A stretch of 64,000 nucleotides of DNA from CAYLPJ01 sp964385465 (GCA_964385465.1 CAYLPJ010000038.1:3362-67361); one strand, 5' to 3'; numbered from the stretch's first letter, positions 45,408-55,147 are shown. Notes: a model not told the origin generated them from the sequence alone. A program made the numbers and translations.

Positions 45408-47372
45408 ATGCCGCGCAAGAAGCCTTTCAACCTTTTCGCCTACGGCACGCTGATGAACCCGGAGGTCTTCCGGGGCGTGACGGGGCTGCGCCTGGTTCCC
45501 ACGGCCGAGGAGGCCGACGGACTGACCCGCCTGCACGCCCGCCGCGCGATCCTGCCGGGGTACCGGAAGGTCAGCCCGGACCACAGCTACCTCTACGCCG
45601 TCCCGGACCCGATGGGCCGGATCCGCGGGTACGTCATCGGCCCCATGCCCGGGCACGTGCTGACCGCCCTGCGCCAGTACGAGGGGCGAAACTACGCCCG
45701 CCGGACCGTCACCGTCCACACCCGGGGCGGCACGGAGAGGGCGGTCGTCTTCGTCGGCAACCTCAAGCAGCTTGAGCACACGTTCGGCTACGACTTCGAC
45801 GACCGCTACAAGCAGGAGATCCTGCTGGACGAGAAGATCGAGGCGGCCCTGCTGGAGACCGAGCAGCAGCAGCTCAACAAGACCGAGACGGCCGCCCGCC
45901 GCGCGGTAGCCGAGCTTCACGGCTCGACGATCCGCGATCTGCGACGGCGGCACTTCGAGGCCGGGGGGATCAGCGACTACGCCATCCGCCACTCCCTGAT
46001 GGACCGCCCGCTGCCGGACTTCGAGCGGATCGCCGCCGACCCCGAGGCCCGCGCCCTGGCGCCGAACTACCTGGCGATGGTCATCCGCCAGGTCATCTTC
46101 AACCAGATCGAGGAGCGCATCCGCAAGGACTTCCGCTACGAGGTGGACCAGTTGTCCTCGGCGGGAGATTACTACGAGCGGACGATCAGCTCGCTGGCGG
46201 CGCTGCGCCTGGTCAACAGCCTCGACGACGTGCTGGACATGCTCATCGCCGACGGTCTCCAGGACCTCAGCTTCGAGCGGGACCACCTCGTCGACTTCGT
46301 CCGCTGGTCGATCATGACCTCCGACGAGCTGTACGACCCGCACCTGGCCCGCTACGTGCTGGAGTACATCGAGCAGCACCACGGGACGGGCTACATCCCG
46401 TTGGGGGCCGAGCTGGAGTTCTCGAACATCGGCCACAAGGTCATCCGCGATCCCGAGGGCCAGGACGTTCGCGATTCTCACTACGACGGGTTCCTGTACT
46501 TCCCGGACTTCGGGCTGGACGTGCTGACGTGGAAGCTGGGCGGGCACATCGACGACCACCACGACAAGGCGTCCTCGGACCCGCGCCGAGGGTTCTTCGA
46601 GATCGCCCTGGGCAACCTGTCCATCCGGGCGAACATCTCCAAGCCGCTGACCGACGACCCCTGGACGCTCAGCCAACTGATCCACGAGGCGCGGACGTTC
46701 TACCGCGTGGCGCCCCACAGCGTGCACATCTCGCTGCAACTGCGTACGCAGCACCGGCCGGTGCAGGACCGCATCCTCCCGCTGGCGGTGCTCAAGTGCC
46801 TGTTCGCCATCGCCGGCGACGTCGTCCGCGGGCCCGACGGCGGGGTGGTCATCCGCAGGCTGGTCAACGACGAGGTCATCACCCACAGCCCCACGCCGCA
46901 CATGATGTTCTCGGAGATCTCCAAGCGCCACAGCAGCGAGAACGACGAGTCCTACCCCTCCGTGCGATCCCGGCCGCGCAGCGGCGTCTACGTCCAGCAG
47001 TTCAAGTTCCTCCGACTGGCCGAAGAGCTCAACTACGAGCCGATCGCCCTGGGCCTCAAGGGCCTCCAGATCAGCCGGCGGCCGGGCAGTTTCCTGACCG
47101 CCAGGCAGTACAACGACAGCCCACGCCACCGCCGGGCCTTCCACGAGCTGACCGAATGGGGCGCCGCCCCCGAGCCGCTCAGCGAAGCCGAGATCCAGGC
47201 CTTCCTCGGACCGGTCTACGACGGGTTGATGACCGAGCGACGAGGCCGACCCGTGCACACCGGCGCGTACATCTCCTGGGCCGTGGATCGCCTGCAGAGC
47301 ATGCTTCAGGCATTCAACGTGATGATCGACTGGGCGCGCAATCGCCGTCCGATCCGCGTCGATCGGCCGTAG
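45408..47372 (+). CDS. Gamma-glutamylcyclotransferase domain fused to a large ligase-like domain
   Basis: A 654-residue protein. The N-terminus (about 5-125) is an AIG2/GGCT-like domain: FAYGTLMNPEVF binds the gamma-glutamyl group and LRQYEGRNYARRTV holds the likely catalytic Glu. The rest has no clear named family, but YIPLGAELEFSN (about 328-340) and YDGFLYFPDFGLDV recall the Glu-rich active site of carboxylate-amine ligases of the glutamate-cysteine ligase/glutamine synthetase fold. It sits 9 bases after sppA and is probably co-transcribed. A role in gamma-glutamyl peptide turnover is inferred. Confidence 0.7.
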   Translation: MPRKKPFNLFAYGTLMNPEVFRGVTGLRLVPTAEEADGLTRLHARRAILPGYRKVSPDHSYLYAVPDPMGRIRGYVIGPMPGHVLTALRQYEGRNYARRTVTVHTRGGTERAVVFVGNLKQLEHTFGYDFDDRYKQEILLDEKIEAALLETEQQQLNKTETAARRAVAELHGSTIRDLRRRHFEAGGISDYAIRHSLMDRPLPDFERIAADPEARALAPNYLAMVIRQVIFNQIEERIRKDFRYEVDQLSSAGDYYERTISSLAALRLVNSLDDVLDMLIADGLQDLSFERDHLVDFVRWSIMTSDELYDPHLARYVLEYIEQHHGTGYIPLGAELEFSNIGHKVIRDPEGQDVRDSHYDGFLYFPDFGLDVLTWKLGGHIDDHHDKASSDPRRGFFEIALGNLSIRANISKPLTDDPWTLSQLIHEARTFYRVAPHSVHISLQLRTQHRPVQDRILPLAVLKCLFAIAGDVVRGPDGGVVIRRLVNDEVITHSPTPHMMFSEISKRHSSENDESYPSVRSRPRSGVYVQQFKFLRLAEELNYEPIALGLKGLQISRRPGSFLTARQYNDSPRHRRAFHELTEWGAAPEPLSEAEIQAFLGPVYDGLMTERRGRPVHTGAYISWAVDRLQSMLQAFNVMIDWARNRRPIRVDRP

Positions 47373-47408
47373 GCGGTCGCGGCGGGCCGCCGGCGGCGCC
47401 GGGGGTCG

Positions 47409-48992
47409 TCAAGGCGTCGGGGGCGCGGTGTCCTCGGGGCCGGCGTCCTGCTCGTCCTCCGGCGGGGTCTGCGATGGGGTTGGCTCGTCGGTCAGGAGCA
47501 TCTCGGCGTAGCTGCGGAGCAGCCGGTCGGCCTGTTCGTACTGACGAAGCCGCTCGGCGTAGGTGCGAGCTTTCGTGTCCTCCCCGATGTTGCGATACAG
47601 GTAGGCGGCGAGGAACTGGAGCATCGCCCGCGTGTCACCGCCGGCGTGCTGCATCCGCTTCTCCAGCACGCTCAACTGGGCCTCCAGGGCCTCGACGTCC
47701 ATGATCTTCGCCAGGTCCACCTGCGTCCGCATCAGCGGCGGGAACAGCCGAAGCGCGCGGCGAATCTTGTGGGCGCCGCTCAGGGACTCCCCGGCCCCCA
47801 CCAGGCTGAGCCCCTGGCCGAGATGAGCCAGCGGGTTGCGGCTGTCGATCATCCCGGCGGTCTCGAACATGCTCGCCGCCTGGTAGTAGTTATTGCGGCG
47901 CAAACGCCGCTGGGCGCGGGCCATCTCGCGGTTGTACAGGTCGTTGCCCTTGCCGGCCAGGTCGCGAAGCACCAACCCGTCGCCGGCCAGGTCCACCAGC
48001 GGGCTGTCGATCCCCGGCCGCTCGGGAAGGCCCTCCGCCCCGGCCGGCCGGGTGGTGGGCGCGCGGCGTTCCCTGAGCTCCCGGATCTTGACGAGCATGT
48101 CGATGAAGGGGTCGGTGCCGGGCTCGGGTCGGCCCGCCTGGCCCGCGGGCGTGGGGGCGTCGGCCCCTCCGACGGGCAGTCCGGAGACGCGGGCGGCCAA
48201 GGCGGCGTCGCTTTCGGTGTTGGTCTCGGACTCGACACGGCGGCTGACGAACTGGTCGCGGTGGGCTTGGACGTACAGCTCGCGCTGAAGGCTCTGGCGA
48301 TCCTCGCCGCGCGGGATGCCAAACAGCGTGGTCGCGCTCGATGCGTCCGCCCGCCACGGCTCGCCGGCGGCGAAGCCGGACCGGTCAAGCCGCAGCCCGG
48401 CGTCCGACCTGTACCGCGCGGAGGTCGGCGAGGGGGGCGAAAGGTCACGCCCCGTCATCCCCCCAGCCAGCGGGGCCGGCATCTCCGTGCCTTCGATCGC
48501 GCGGTAGTCGGCCAGGGCATCCACGTAGAGTTGCCGCCCGATCCCCCCGGCCGCGGAAACCGCAGAGATCGGCACGTTCGTCCCCGGCGCGTTTCGCCCG
48601 GCCAGGATATCCGATGCACCCAGCGTGATCCGGGACCGCTCGTAGTACGGCCGCGTCCGCCAGGGCTGACCGGCCCGGACGTCCTCCAGGCCAACCGACC
48701 GGCTGCGCCAGCCGCTCAGCCCCGCCGAGGGGATGTTCATCCGGAGGGTGTCCGCCGCGGGATTCGCCGAGGCGCGAAAGCCCGCCAGGCCGGTGACCTG
48801 GCCGGTCACGTACAACTGGCTGCTGAGGTCGTTGCTGGCCGGGCGGCGGACGTTCAGGCCCCCGCTGCCCACCCGCGGATTGGCGTCGATCGCGCTGCCG
48901 TCCTGGGTCTCGACGACCTGCCCGGCCGCCGGGGCCGCCAGCAGGGCCATCGCGACCGTCAGGGCCGCGGCCCTGGGTGTGTTCGCGTTCAT
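47409..48992 (-). CDS. Exported protein with TPR-like C-terminal region
   Basis: A 527-residue protein of unknown function. The signal peptide is ALTVAMALLAAPAAGQ. The N-terminal two thirds is low-complexity and Arg/Gly/Ser-rich with repeats of the type SQLYVTGQ, GRQLYVDAL and QRELYVQAH (three spaced LYV units). Residues about 360-500 form helices resembling tetratricopeptide repeats (NNYYQAASMFETAGMIDSRN). A Glu/Pro tail ends it. GGAGG before the ATG fixes the start. It is convergent with the cyclotransferase fusion gene. Confidence 0.7.
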   Translation of the reverse strand: MNANTPRAAALTVAMALLAAPAAGQVVETQDGSAIDANPRVGSGGLNVRRPASNDLSSQLYVTGQVTGLAGFRASANPAADTLRMNIPSAGLSGWRSRSVGLEDVRAGQPWRTRPYYERSRITLGASDILAGRNAPGTNVPISAVSAAGGIGRQLYVDALADYRAIEGTEMPAPLAGGMTGRDLSPPSPTSARYRSDAGLRLDRSGFAAGEPWRADASSATTLFGIPRGEDRQSLQRELYVQAHRDQFVSRRVESETNTESDAALAARVSGLPVGGADAPTPAGQAGRPEPGTDPFIDMLVKIRELRERRAPTTRPAGAEGLPERPGIDSPLVDLAGDGLVLRDLAGKGNDLYNREMARAQRRLRRNNYYQAASMFETAGMIDSRNPLAHLGQGLSLVGAGESLSGAHKIRRALRLFPPLMRTQVDLAKIMDVEALEAQLSVLEKRMQHAGGDTRAMLQFLAAYLYRNIGEDTKARTYAERLRQYEQADRLLRSYAEMLLTDEPTPSQTPPEDEQDAGPEDTAPPTP

Positions 48993-49409
48993 CGTAAGGA
49001 CCTCCCTGTCCCCGCCGGCCCGGACCGGTCAGCGCCGCCGCTCGGCGTGTTCGGCCTCGTCGGCCTCGGCGGGCGACACTACCAGTGTATCCGTCCCGGA
49101 GTCCTCTTGCCAGCGCGGACGGTGAGGCCGCGCACCGCGGCGCGGGCGTTGCCGCGCCCTGCGGAGCCTCGACGGCCCGGCCGGGATGTGTCGTCGTCTC
49201 TGCATCGTACTTCACTCCGGGGCCGCCGCGAACTCGACGCGCGGGACCCAACGTCTCGGCCCCTATATCGGCCCGATGAGGGCGATGGATAAGGACCGCC
49301 ACTCATTCTACGGCCGCCGCGGGACGTGCGTTCACGCCGGGCAGTCAGGGCGAACGGAAAACCTGGGGTTCGTGGCGATGCCGGGGGGGATTTCGCGGCG
49401 GACATTGCT
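48993..49409. other. Intergenic region before glgP
   Basis: No supported gene. Several short frames are Arg-rich and lack family similarity. The right edge leads into the TATAAT hexamer ahead of the leader ORF. Confidence 0.45.
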
Positions 49410-49415
49410 TATAAT
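49410..49415 (+). promoter_or_regulatory. TATAAT hexamer ahead of the glgP leader
   Basis: A perfect -10 hexamer preceded by TTGCT. No clear -35 is visible at 16-18 bases. Transcription would start near 49422. Confidence 0.45.
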
Positions 49416-49459
49416 CTGACCGGCCCGGGTAGCCGATGATGACCAGGAGGGTGCGTCGT

Positions 49460-49540
49460 ATGCGCCCCGTCCGCAGGAAGATCCGGCGTCGGCGGCCCCG
49501 GCGCCTTCAACGCGATCGCGAGTGCCTATGCGACCTTTGA
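49460..49540 (+). CDS. Arg-rich leader peptide overlapping the glgP start
   Basis: A 26-residue ORF with 11 Arg (MRPVRRKIRRRRPRR at its start, ECLCDL at its end). AGGAGG lies nine bases before its ATG, while the glgP ATG at 49528 has no ribosome site of its own. The stop at 49538-49540 falls 10 bases inside glgP, so ribosomes ending here could restart on glgP. Alternatively it is a chance frame in GC-rich DNA. Confidence 0.4.
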   Translation: MRPVRRKIRRRRPRRLQRDRECLCDL

Positions 49541-52095
49541 GAACGTTCACGATCGAGCCGTCGTTGCCGGAGCAGTTGACCCCCCTGCTGGAGGTGGCCT
49601 ACAACCTCTGGTGGTGCTGGCATGGCGAGGCCCTGGAGTTGTTCCGCCGCCTCGACCCCGTCGGGTGGGAAGACTGCTACCACAACCCCGTCGCCCTGCT
49701 GGGACGGATGGGCCAGCAGCGGCTGGTCGAGCTGGCCGGCGACGAGGGGTTCCTCGCCCACCTCCAGCGGGTCCACAAGCAGTTGAGGGACTACATCTCC
49801 ACGCCCGGCTGGTGGCGACGGACGTACGGCAACGGCACGAAGCCGCGGGTGGCGTACTTCTGCGCCGAGTTCGGGCTCAACGAGTGCATGCCCATCTACT
49901 CCGGCGGCCTGGGCGTGCTGGCCGGCGACCACCTCAAGAGCGCCTCGGAGCTGGACATCCCGCTGGTCGCCATCGGACTGCTCTACCAGCAGGGCTACTT
50001 CCGCCAGCGCCTCAACGCCGACGGGTGGCAGTTGGAGCTGTTCCCCCGCAACGACTTCCACAACATGCCCGTCCAGCTCGTCCGCCACGGGGAGGGCGAG
50101 GGCGAGCCCGTGCAGATCGAGGTCGAGATCCTCGACAACACCGTCAAGGCCCAGGTCTGGCGGCTGAAGGTCGGGCGCATCGACGTCTACCTGCTGGACA
50201 CCAACGTCCCGGAGAACTCCCCCGAGGACAGGCACATCACCGCCCAGCTCTACGGCGGGGACCAGGAGATGCGCATCCGCCAGGAGATCCTCCTGGGCAT
50301 CGGCGGCGTGCGGATGCTCAAGGCCCTCGGGCTCGATCCCAGGGCCTTCCACATGAACGAGGGGCACTCCGCCTTCCTCGCGCTGGAACGCTGCCGCCTG
50401 TTCATGGCCGAGCAGGGCGTCTCCTTCGCCGAGGCCAGGGAGGCCGTCTGCGCCTCCAACATCTTCACCACGCACACGCCCGTACCCGCAGGCAACGACG
50501 CCTTCGAGCCCTGGCTGGTCGAGAAGTACTTCTCCCGCTACTGGCCGCAGCTTGGCCTGGACAAGGACGCCTTCTTCGCCCTCGGGCGGCAGGAGCCCAA
50601 CAACCGGGAGGAGCCGCTGAACCTCACGGTCCTGGCCCTGCGGATGAGCGGCTATCGCAACGGCGTCAGCGAACTGCACGGCGCGGTCAGCCGCAAGCTC
50701 TGGGCCGGCGTCTGGCCCGGGCTGCCCGCCGCCGAGGTGCCCATCGGCCACATCACCAACGGCATCCATACGCGGACGTTCATCAGCCACGACCTCGCCG
50801 CCCTCTACGACCGCTACCTCGGCCCCCGCTGGCATGAGAAGCCGGCCGACATGGACACATGGAAGGCCGTCGACTCCATCCCCAATACCGAGTTGTGGCG
50901 GACCCACGAGCGGCGGCGCGAGCGCCTGGTGGCCTTCGCCCGACGTCACATGCACAAGCAGTTGGCCAAGCGCGGCGCGGGCTCTTCGGAGTTGGCGGCC
51001 GCCGACGAGGTGCTCGACCCCGAGGCCCTGACGATCGGCTTCGCACGGCGGTTCGCGACGTACAAGCGGGCGAACCTGATCCTGGCCGACCCGGACCGCC
51101 TGGCGCGGCTTCTTGGCGGCGCGGACCGCCCGGTGCAGATCATCTTCGCCGGCAAGGCCCACCCGCGGGACAACCCGGGCAAGGACCTGATCCGCCAGAT
51201 CGTCCACACAGCCCGCAAGGGCCCGTTCCGCCGGTCGCTGGTCTTCCTGGAGGATTACGACCTCAATGTAGCGCGGTACCTCGTACAGGGCGTGGACGTC
51301 TGGCTGAACACGCCGCTTCGGCCCATGGAGGCCTCGGGCACCAGCGGAATGAAGGTCGCCGCCAACGGCGGGCTCAACGTATCCATCCCCGACGGCTGGT
51401 GGGCCGAGGGCTACGGCCCGGAGGTCGGCTGGGCCATCGGCTCGGGCGAGAACTACGACGACCTGGAGTACCAGAACAAGGTCGAGAGCCAGGCGCTCTA
51501 CGACCTGCTGGAGAAGGAGGTCGTCCCGCTGTTCTACGATCGCGGGCCCGACCGCCTGCCCCACGGCTGGATCGCCAAGATGAAGAAGGCCATGTCGCGC
51601 CTGGCCCCCGTGTACAACACCAACCGGATGGTCCGCCAGTACGCCGAGTTGTTCTACGTGCCCGCCGCCAAGCGCTGCGAGGAGTTGATCGACTCGGAGA
51701 TGGCCGGGGCCCGACGCCTGGCCGCCTGGAAGGCCAGGTGCCGCCAGCATTTCCCCGACGTCCGCGTCGAGACGGTCAGCGACGACCTCGACGACCTCGG
51801 CGGCGCGTCGGTCGGCAGGGACGTCCGCGTCCAGGCCCAGGTCAGCCTCGGCGACCTGGCGCCCGAGGACGTCAAGGTCGAGCTCTACTACGGGCCCCTC
51901 GACGCCGACGGGCAGCTCACCACCGGCGAGGCCCTCGCCATGGAACGCGCCGAAGCCGGCGACAACGGACGCGTGCGGTACACCGTGCAGATGCCCTGCA
52001 CACGCAGCGGCATGACGGGCTACACCGTCCGCGTCATGCCCCAGCACGAGACGCTCCCCGACGCGCGCGACATGGGACTCATCCGGTGGGTGTAG
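49528..52095 (+). CDS. glgP: Alpha-glucan (glycogen) phosphorylase
   Basis: An 855-residue GT35 phosphorylase of the short bacterial/archaeal alpha-glucan type. It releases glucose-1-phosphate from glycogen or maltodextrin. The cofactor Lys region is ASGTSGMKVAANGGLN. AYFCAEFGLNECMPIYSGG and AFHMNEGHSAFLALE are conserved substrate segments. The last 100 residues form a beta-rich extension seen in this subgroup. The ATG at 49528 (GTG at 49522 is also possible) has no ribosome site, which fits coupling to the leader ORF. Confidence 0.95.
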   Translation: MRPLRTFTIEPSLPEQLTPLLEVAYNLWWCWHGEALELFRRLDPVGWEDCYHNPVALLGRMGQQRLVELAGDEGFLAHLQRVHKQLRDYISTPGWWRRTYGNGTKPRVAYFCAEFGLNECMPIYSGGLGVLAGDHLKSASELDIPLVAIGLLYQQGYFRQRLNADGWQLELFPRNDFHNMPVQLVRHGEGEGEPVQIEVEILDNTVKAQVWRLKVGRIDVYLLDTNVPENSPEDRHITAQLYGGDQEMRIRQEILLGIGGVRMLKALGLDPRAFHMNEGHSAFLALERCRLFMAEQGVSFAEAREAVCASNIFTTHTPVPAGNDAFEPWLVEKYFSRYWPQLGLDKDAFFALGRQEPNNREEPLNLTVLALRMSGYRNGVSELHGAVSRKLWAGVWPGLPAAEVPIGHITNGIHTRTFISHDLAALYDRYLGPRWHEKPADMDTWKAVDSIPNTELWRTHERRRERLVAFARRHMHKQLAKRGAGSSELAAADEVLDPEALTIGFARRFATYKRANLILADPDRLARLLGGADRPVQIIFAGKAHPRDNPGKDLIRQIVHTARKGPFRRSLVFLEDYDLNVARYLVQGVDVWLNTPLRPMEASGTSGMKVAANGGLNVSIPDGWWAEGYGPEVGWAIGSGENYDDLEYQNKVESQALYDLLEKEVVPLFYDRGPDRLPHGWIAKMKKAMSRLAPVYNTNRMVRQYAELFYVPAAKRCEELIDSEMAGARRLAAWKARCRQHFPDVRVETVSDDLDDLGGASVGRDVRVQAQVSLGDLAPEDVKVELYYGPLDADGQLTTGEALAMERAEAGDNGRVRYTVQMPCTRSGMTGYTVRVMPQHETLPDARDMGLIRWV

Positions 52096-52480
52096 CCCTG
52101 CGGCGCAAACAGCCAGCCGGAGAATGCCGTAGCATGACGCCGGCCGAGACCAGGCGAGTGTGTTGTCGTCTGCCATCTGGTCCTCGGTTGGGGTTTGCCG
52201 TCCGGGATGTGCTGTCGGCGCTGTGAACAGAAAGCGCTTGGCCCTTCGGCCCGACGCGCGGTAGTCTGTAGCCCATGGCCGCGTTGCGGCCCCGACGGTA
52301 CACGACCGATGCGAACGACCCGAAACACGACGACTACATGCTGACATGCCGCCTCCGGGCATTCCGGGCGGTGTGGTCGTCGTGGGTCTTTCGATCCGCC
52401 GTGTGCCGTTTGCTTATGTCCGGCCGACGACGAACCACGCCGGGCGGGGTCTTCGGAGGGCGGCAGGAAGGAACACCGCC
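52096..52480. other. thrS leader region
   Basis: No T-box, tRNA-like or riboswitch fold is recognised. TAGTCT (52262-52267) is a possible -10. An open frame of 69 codons (52275-52484) ends ATGA on the thrS start but has no ribosome site or family similarity; it may be a coupled leader ORF or chance. Confidence 0.35.
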
Positions 52481-54466
52481 ATGAGCGTCACCATCCAGCT
52501 TCCCGACGGGAGCGAGCGCACCTACGATGAGCCCCTCGCCGCGCGCGACGTGGCCGAGGACATCTCCCCGCGCCTGGCCTCGGCGGCCGTCGCGGCGGAG
52601 ATCGACGGCACGCTCGGCGACCTGACCGCCACGGTCGGCGAGGGCACGCACAGCCTGCGCCTGCTCACCGACCGCGACGACGAGGCGCTGGAGGTGCTGC
52701 GCCACACGGCCGCCCACGTGATGGCCCAGGCGGTGGTGCGCCTGTTCGGCAAGGGCGTCAAGTACACCATCGGCCCGGCGCTGACGGACGATTTTCAGTA
52801 CGGCTTCTACTACGACTTCGACGTCCCCGACCGCATCAGCGAGGAAGACCTCCCGCGGATCGAAGCGGAGATGAAGAAGATCGTCGGCGAGAAGCTGCCC
52901 ATCGAGCGGGAGGAGCTGTCGGTCGACGCGGCGCGCCGGCTCTTCGCCGACCTCGGTCAGGACTACAAGGCCGAGATGATCGACGACCTCGTGGCCGCCG
53001 AGGGCGTGGACGCCGTCAGCGTGTACCGCCAAGGCGATTTCGTGGACATGTGCCGAGGCCCCCACCTGCCCCACACGGGCAAGCTGAAGGTCTTCAAGCT
53101 GCTCAGCACGGCCGGGGCCTACTGGCGGGGCGACGAGAGCAAGCCCATGCTCACGCGCGTGTACGGCACGGCGTTCTTCAGCAAGGACGCGCTGGCCGAG
53201 CACCTCGAGAAGATCGAGGAGGCCCGCAAGCGGGACCACCGCGTCCTCGGCCGGCAGCTCGGGCTGTTTCTGATCAGCGAGGCGGTGGGCCCGGGGCTTC
53301 CGCTGTGGCTGCCGAAGGGCGCGGTCCTCCGCATGGAGTTGGAGGGCTGGCTTCGCGGCGAGCTGACGAAACGAGGGTACCGATCGGTCATCACGCCGCA
53401 CATCGGACGGATCGGCCTCTACGAAACCAGCGGGCACTACCCGTACTACGAGCACGGCCTGTTCCCGACGATGTCTGTGGATGACAACGAGGCGTACATC
53501 GTCAAGCCGATGAACTGCCCGCATCACATTCAGATCTACAAGTCCGAGCAGCACAGCTACCGGGACCTCCCACTTCGCCTCTCGGAGTTCGGGACGGTGT
53601 ACCGCTTCGAGCAGTCCGGCGAGCTGAGCGGGCTGACGCGGGTCCGCGGCTTCACCCAGGACGACGCGCACATTTTCTGCACGCCGGAGCAACTGGAGGC
53701 GGAGATCGCCTCCTGCGTGGAGCTGACCCGCCTGTGCCTCCAGACCCTCGGCCTGGAGGACTACCGCGTGCGGATCGGCCTGCGCGACCCCGACAGCAGC
53801 AAGTACGTCGGCGAGGCCGATCGGTGGGACCGCGCCGAGGCGAACATCCGCAGCGTGGTCGGCAAGGTGGGCCTGGACTACACCGAGGAGGCCGGCGAGG
53901 CGGCGTTCTACGGCCCGAAGATCGACTTCGTCGTCAACGACTGCCTCGGGCGGGAATGGCAGCTCGGGACGATCCAGGTGGACTACAACCTCCCCGAGCG
54001 GTTCGACCTGGAGTACATCGGCGCCGACAACACGGCCCACCGCCCTGTCATGATCCACCGCGCCCCGCTGGGGTCGCCCGAGCGGTTCATCGGGATCCTG
54101 ATCGAGCACTTCGCCGGCGCGTTCCCGCTGTGGCTGTCGCCGGTTCAGGTTGCGGTCCTGCCGGTCAGCGAGAAGGTCAACGACTACGCCGCGCAGGTGG
54201 TCGAGCGCCTCGACGGCGCGGGGCTCCGCGTGGAATTCGACAACTCCTCGGAGAAGGTCGGCGCGAAGATCCGCCGGGCCACGCTCCAGAAGGTGCCCTA
54301 CATGCTGATCGTCGGCCCGCGCGAGGCCGAGGCCGGAACCGTCTCGGTACGCCACCGCACCGAAGGCGACCTGGGCCCCCGGAGCGTGGAGGAGCTTCTG
54401 GCCGATCTGCAAACCGAGATCAAAACCAAGGGAAACGCCCCGCTGGCAAGCGTTGAACCAACGTAA
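52481..54466 (+). CDS. thrS: Threonyl-tRNA synthetase
   Basis: A 661-residue class II synthetase of usual length, charging tRNA-Thr. Domains in order: N-terminal TGS-like (1 to about 62), editing domain with the HTAAHVMAQAV helix and CRGPHLPHTG, catalytic core with the zinc Cys in MNCPHHI, RFEQSGELSGLTRVRGFTQD (motif 2 region, 20 residues), motif 3 region MIHRAPLGSPERFIG, and the anticodon-binding domain. AGGAAGGA upstream fixes the ATG. The infC gene follows, as in many bacteria. Confidence 0.98.
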   Translation: MSVTIQLPDGSERTYDEPLAARDVAEDISPRLASAAVAAEIDGTLGDLTATVGEGTHSLRLLTDRDDEALEVLRHTAAHVMAQAVVRLFGKGVKYTIGPALTDDFQYGFYYDFDVPDRISEEDLPRIEAEMKKIVGEKLPIEREELSVDAARRLFADLGQDYKAEMIDDLVAAEGVDAVSVYRQGDFVDMCRGPHLPHTGKLKVFKLLSTAGAYWRGDESKPMLTRVYGTAFFSKDALAEHLEKIEEARKRDHRVLGRQLGLFLISEAVGPGLPLWLPKGAVLRMELEGWLRGELTKRGYRSVITPHIGRIGLYETSGHYPYYEHGLFPTMSVDDNEAYIVKPMNCPHHIQIYKSEQHSYRDLPLRLSEFGTVYRFEQSGELSGLTRVRGFTQDDAHIFCTPEQLEAEIASCVELTRLCLQTLGLEDYRVRIGLRDPDSSKYVGEADRWDRAEANIRSVVGKVGLDYTEEAGEAAFYGPKIDFVVNDCLGREWQLGTIQVDYNLPERFDLEYIGADNTAHRPVMIHRAPLGSPERFIGILIEHFAGAFPLWLSPVQVAVLPVSEKVNDYAAQVVERLDGAGLRVEFDNSSEKVGAKIRRATLQKVPYMLIVGPREAEAGTVSVRHRTEGDLGPRSVEELLADLQTEIKTKGNAPLASVEPT

Positions 54467-54561
54467 GCAGATAGAATAGGACGAGGACGATGTTCGCGGG
54501 CCGGCCGGCGTCCGCGGTGGACGCCGGGCCCACCCCGCCACGTTGTCAGGAGACCCAAGCC

Positions 54562-55113
54562 ATCGCAAAGAATCTTCGCAGGAACACGCAGATCCGCGTC
54601 TCGCCGATCCGCCTGATCGACCAGGACAACAACCAGATCGGGATCGTGGACGTCCGCGACGCACTCCAGAAGGCGCGCGACGCCGATCTGGACCTTGTGG
54701 AAGTGGCCCCGCAATCGCAGCCGCCCGTCTGCCGGATCATGGATTACGGCAAGTGGATGTACTCGCAGCGGAAGAAGGAACAGAAGGCCAAGGCCAATCG
54801 CCACGAGACGGAGCTGAAGGAAATCCGCATCCGCACGCCGAAGATCGGCGAGCACGACCTGGGAATCAAGGTCGACCGCGCCCGCAAGTTCCTCGAGCGC
54901 GGCGACCGGGTCCAGTTCACCCTGCGCTTTCGCGGGCGAGAGCTCGCCCACATCGACGAGGGGCGCAAGGTCTTCGAGGGCATCAAAGACACCCTCTCGG
55001 ACGTCAGCAAGGTCGACCAGAACTACCGCTTCGAGGGGCGACGGCTCACCATGACCCTCGCACCGACGGCCGTCAAGAAGCCCAGCGAAGAAGCGTCGAC
55101 CGGCAAGAATTGA
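54562..55113 (+). CDS. infC: Translation initiation factor IF-3, ATC start
   Basis: A 183-residue IF-3. N-domain: NTQIRVSPIRLIDQDN; linker rich in Lys/Glu; C-domain: RGRELAHIDEGRKV. The start is read as ATC at 54562: AGGAG lies nine bases upstream and the residues from there match IF-3 N-termini, while the only upstream ATG (54490) adds 24 unrelated residues. Rare start codons in infC are known and let IF-3 repress its own synthesis. rpmI and rplT, the usual next genes, are absent; a DEAD-box helicase follows. Confidence 0.96.
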   Translation: MAKNLRRNTQIRVSPIRLIDQDNNQIGIVDVRDALQKARDADLDLVEVAPQSQPPVCRIMDYGKWMYSQRKKEQKAKANRHETELKEIRIRTPKIGEHDLGIKVDRARKFLERGDRVQFTLRFRGRELAHIDEGRKVFEGIKDTLSDVSKVDQNYRFEGRRLTMTLAPTAVKKPSEEASTGKN

Positions 55114-55147
55114 CCGTCGGCGAAGGCATCCACGGAAAGCACATCCA

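Noticed and set aside
41876..45775. 1299-codon plus-strand frame spanning several genes
   Set aside because: It crosses the radical SAM and sppA genes in the wrong frame and has no motifs of its own.
52096..52480. T-box leader for thrS
   Set aside because: No T-box sequence, specifier stem or terminator/antiterminator pair could be found.
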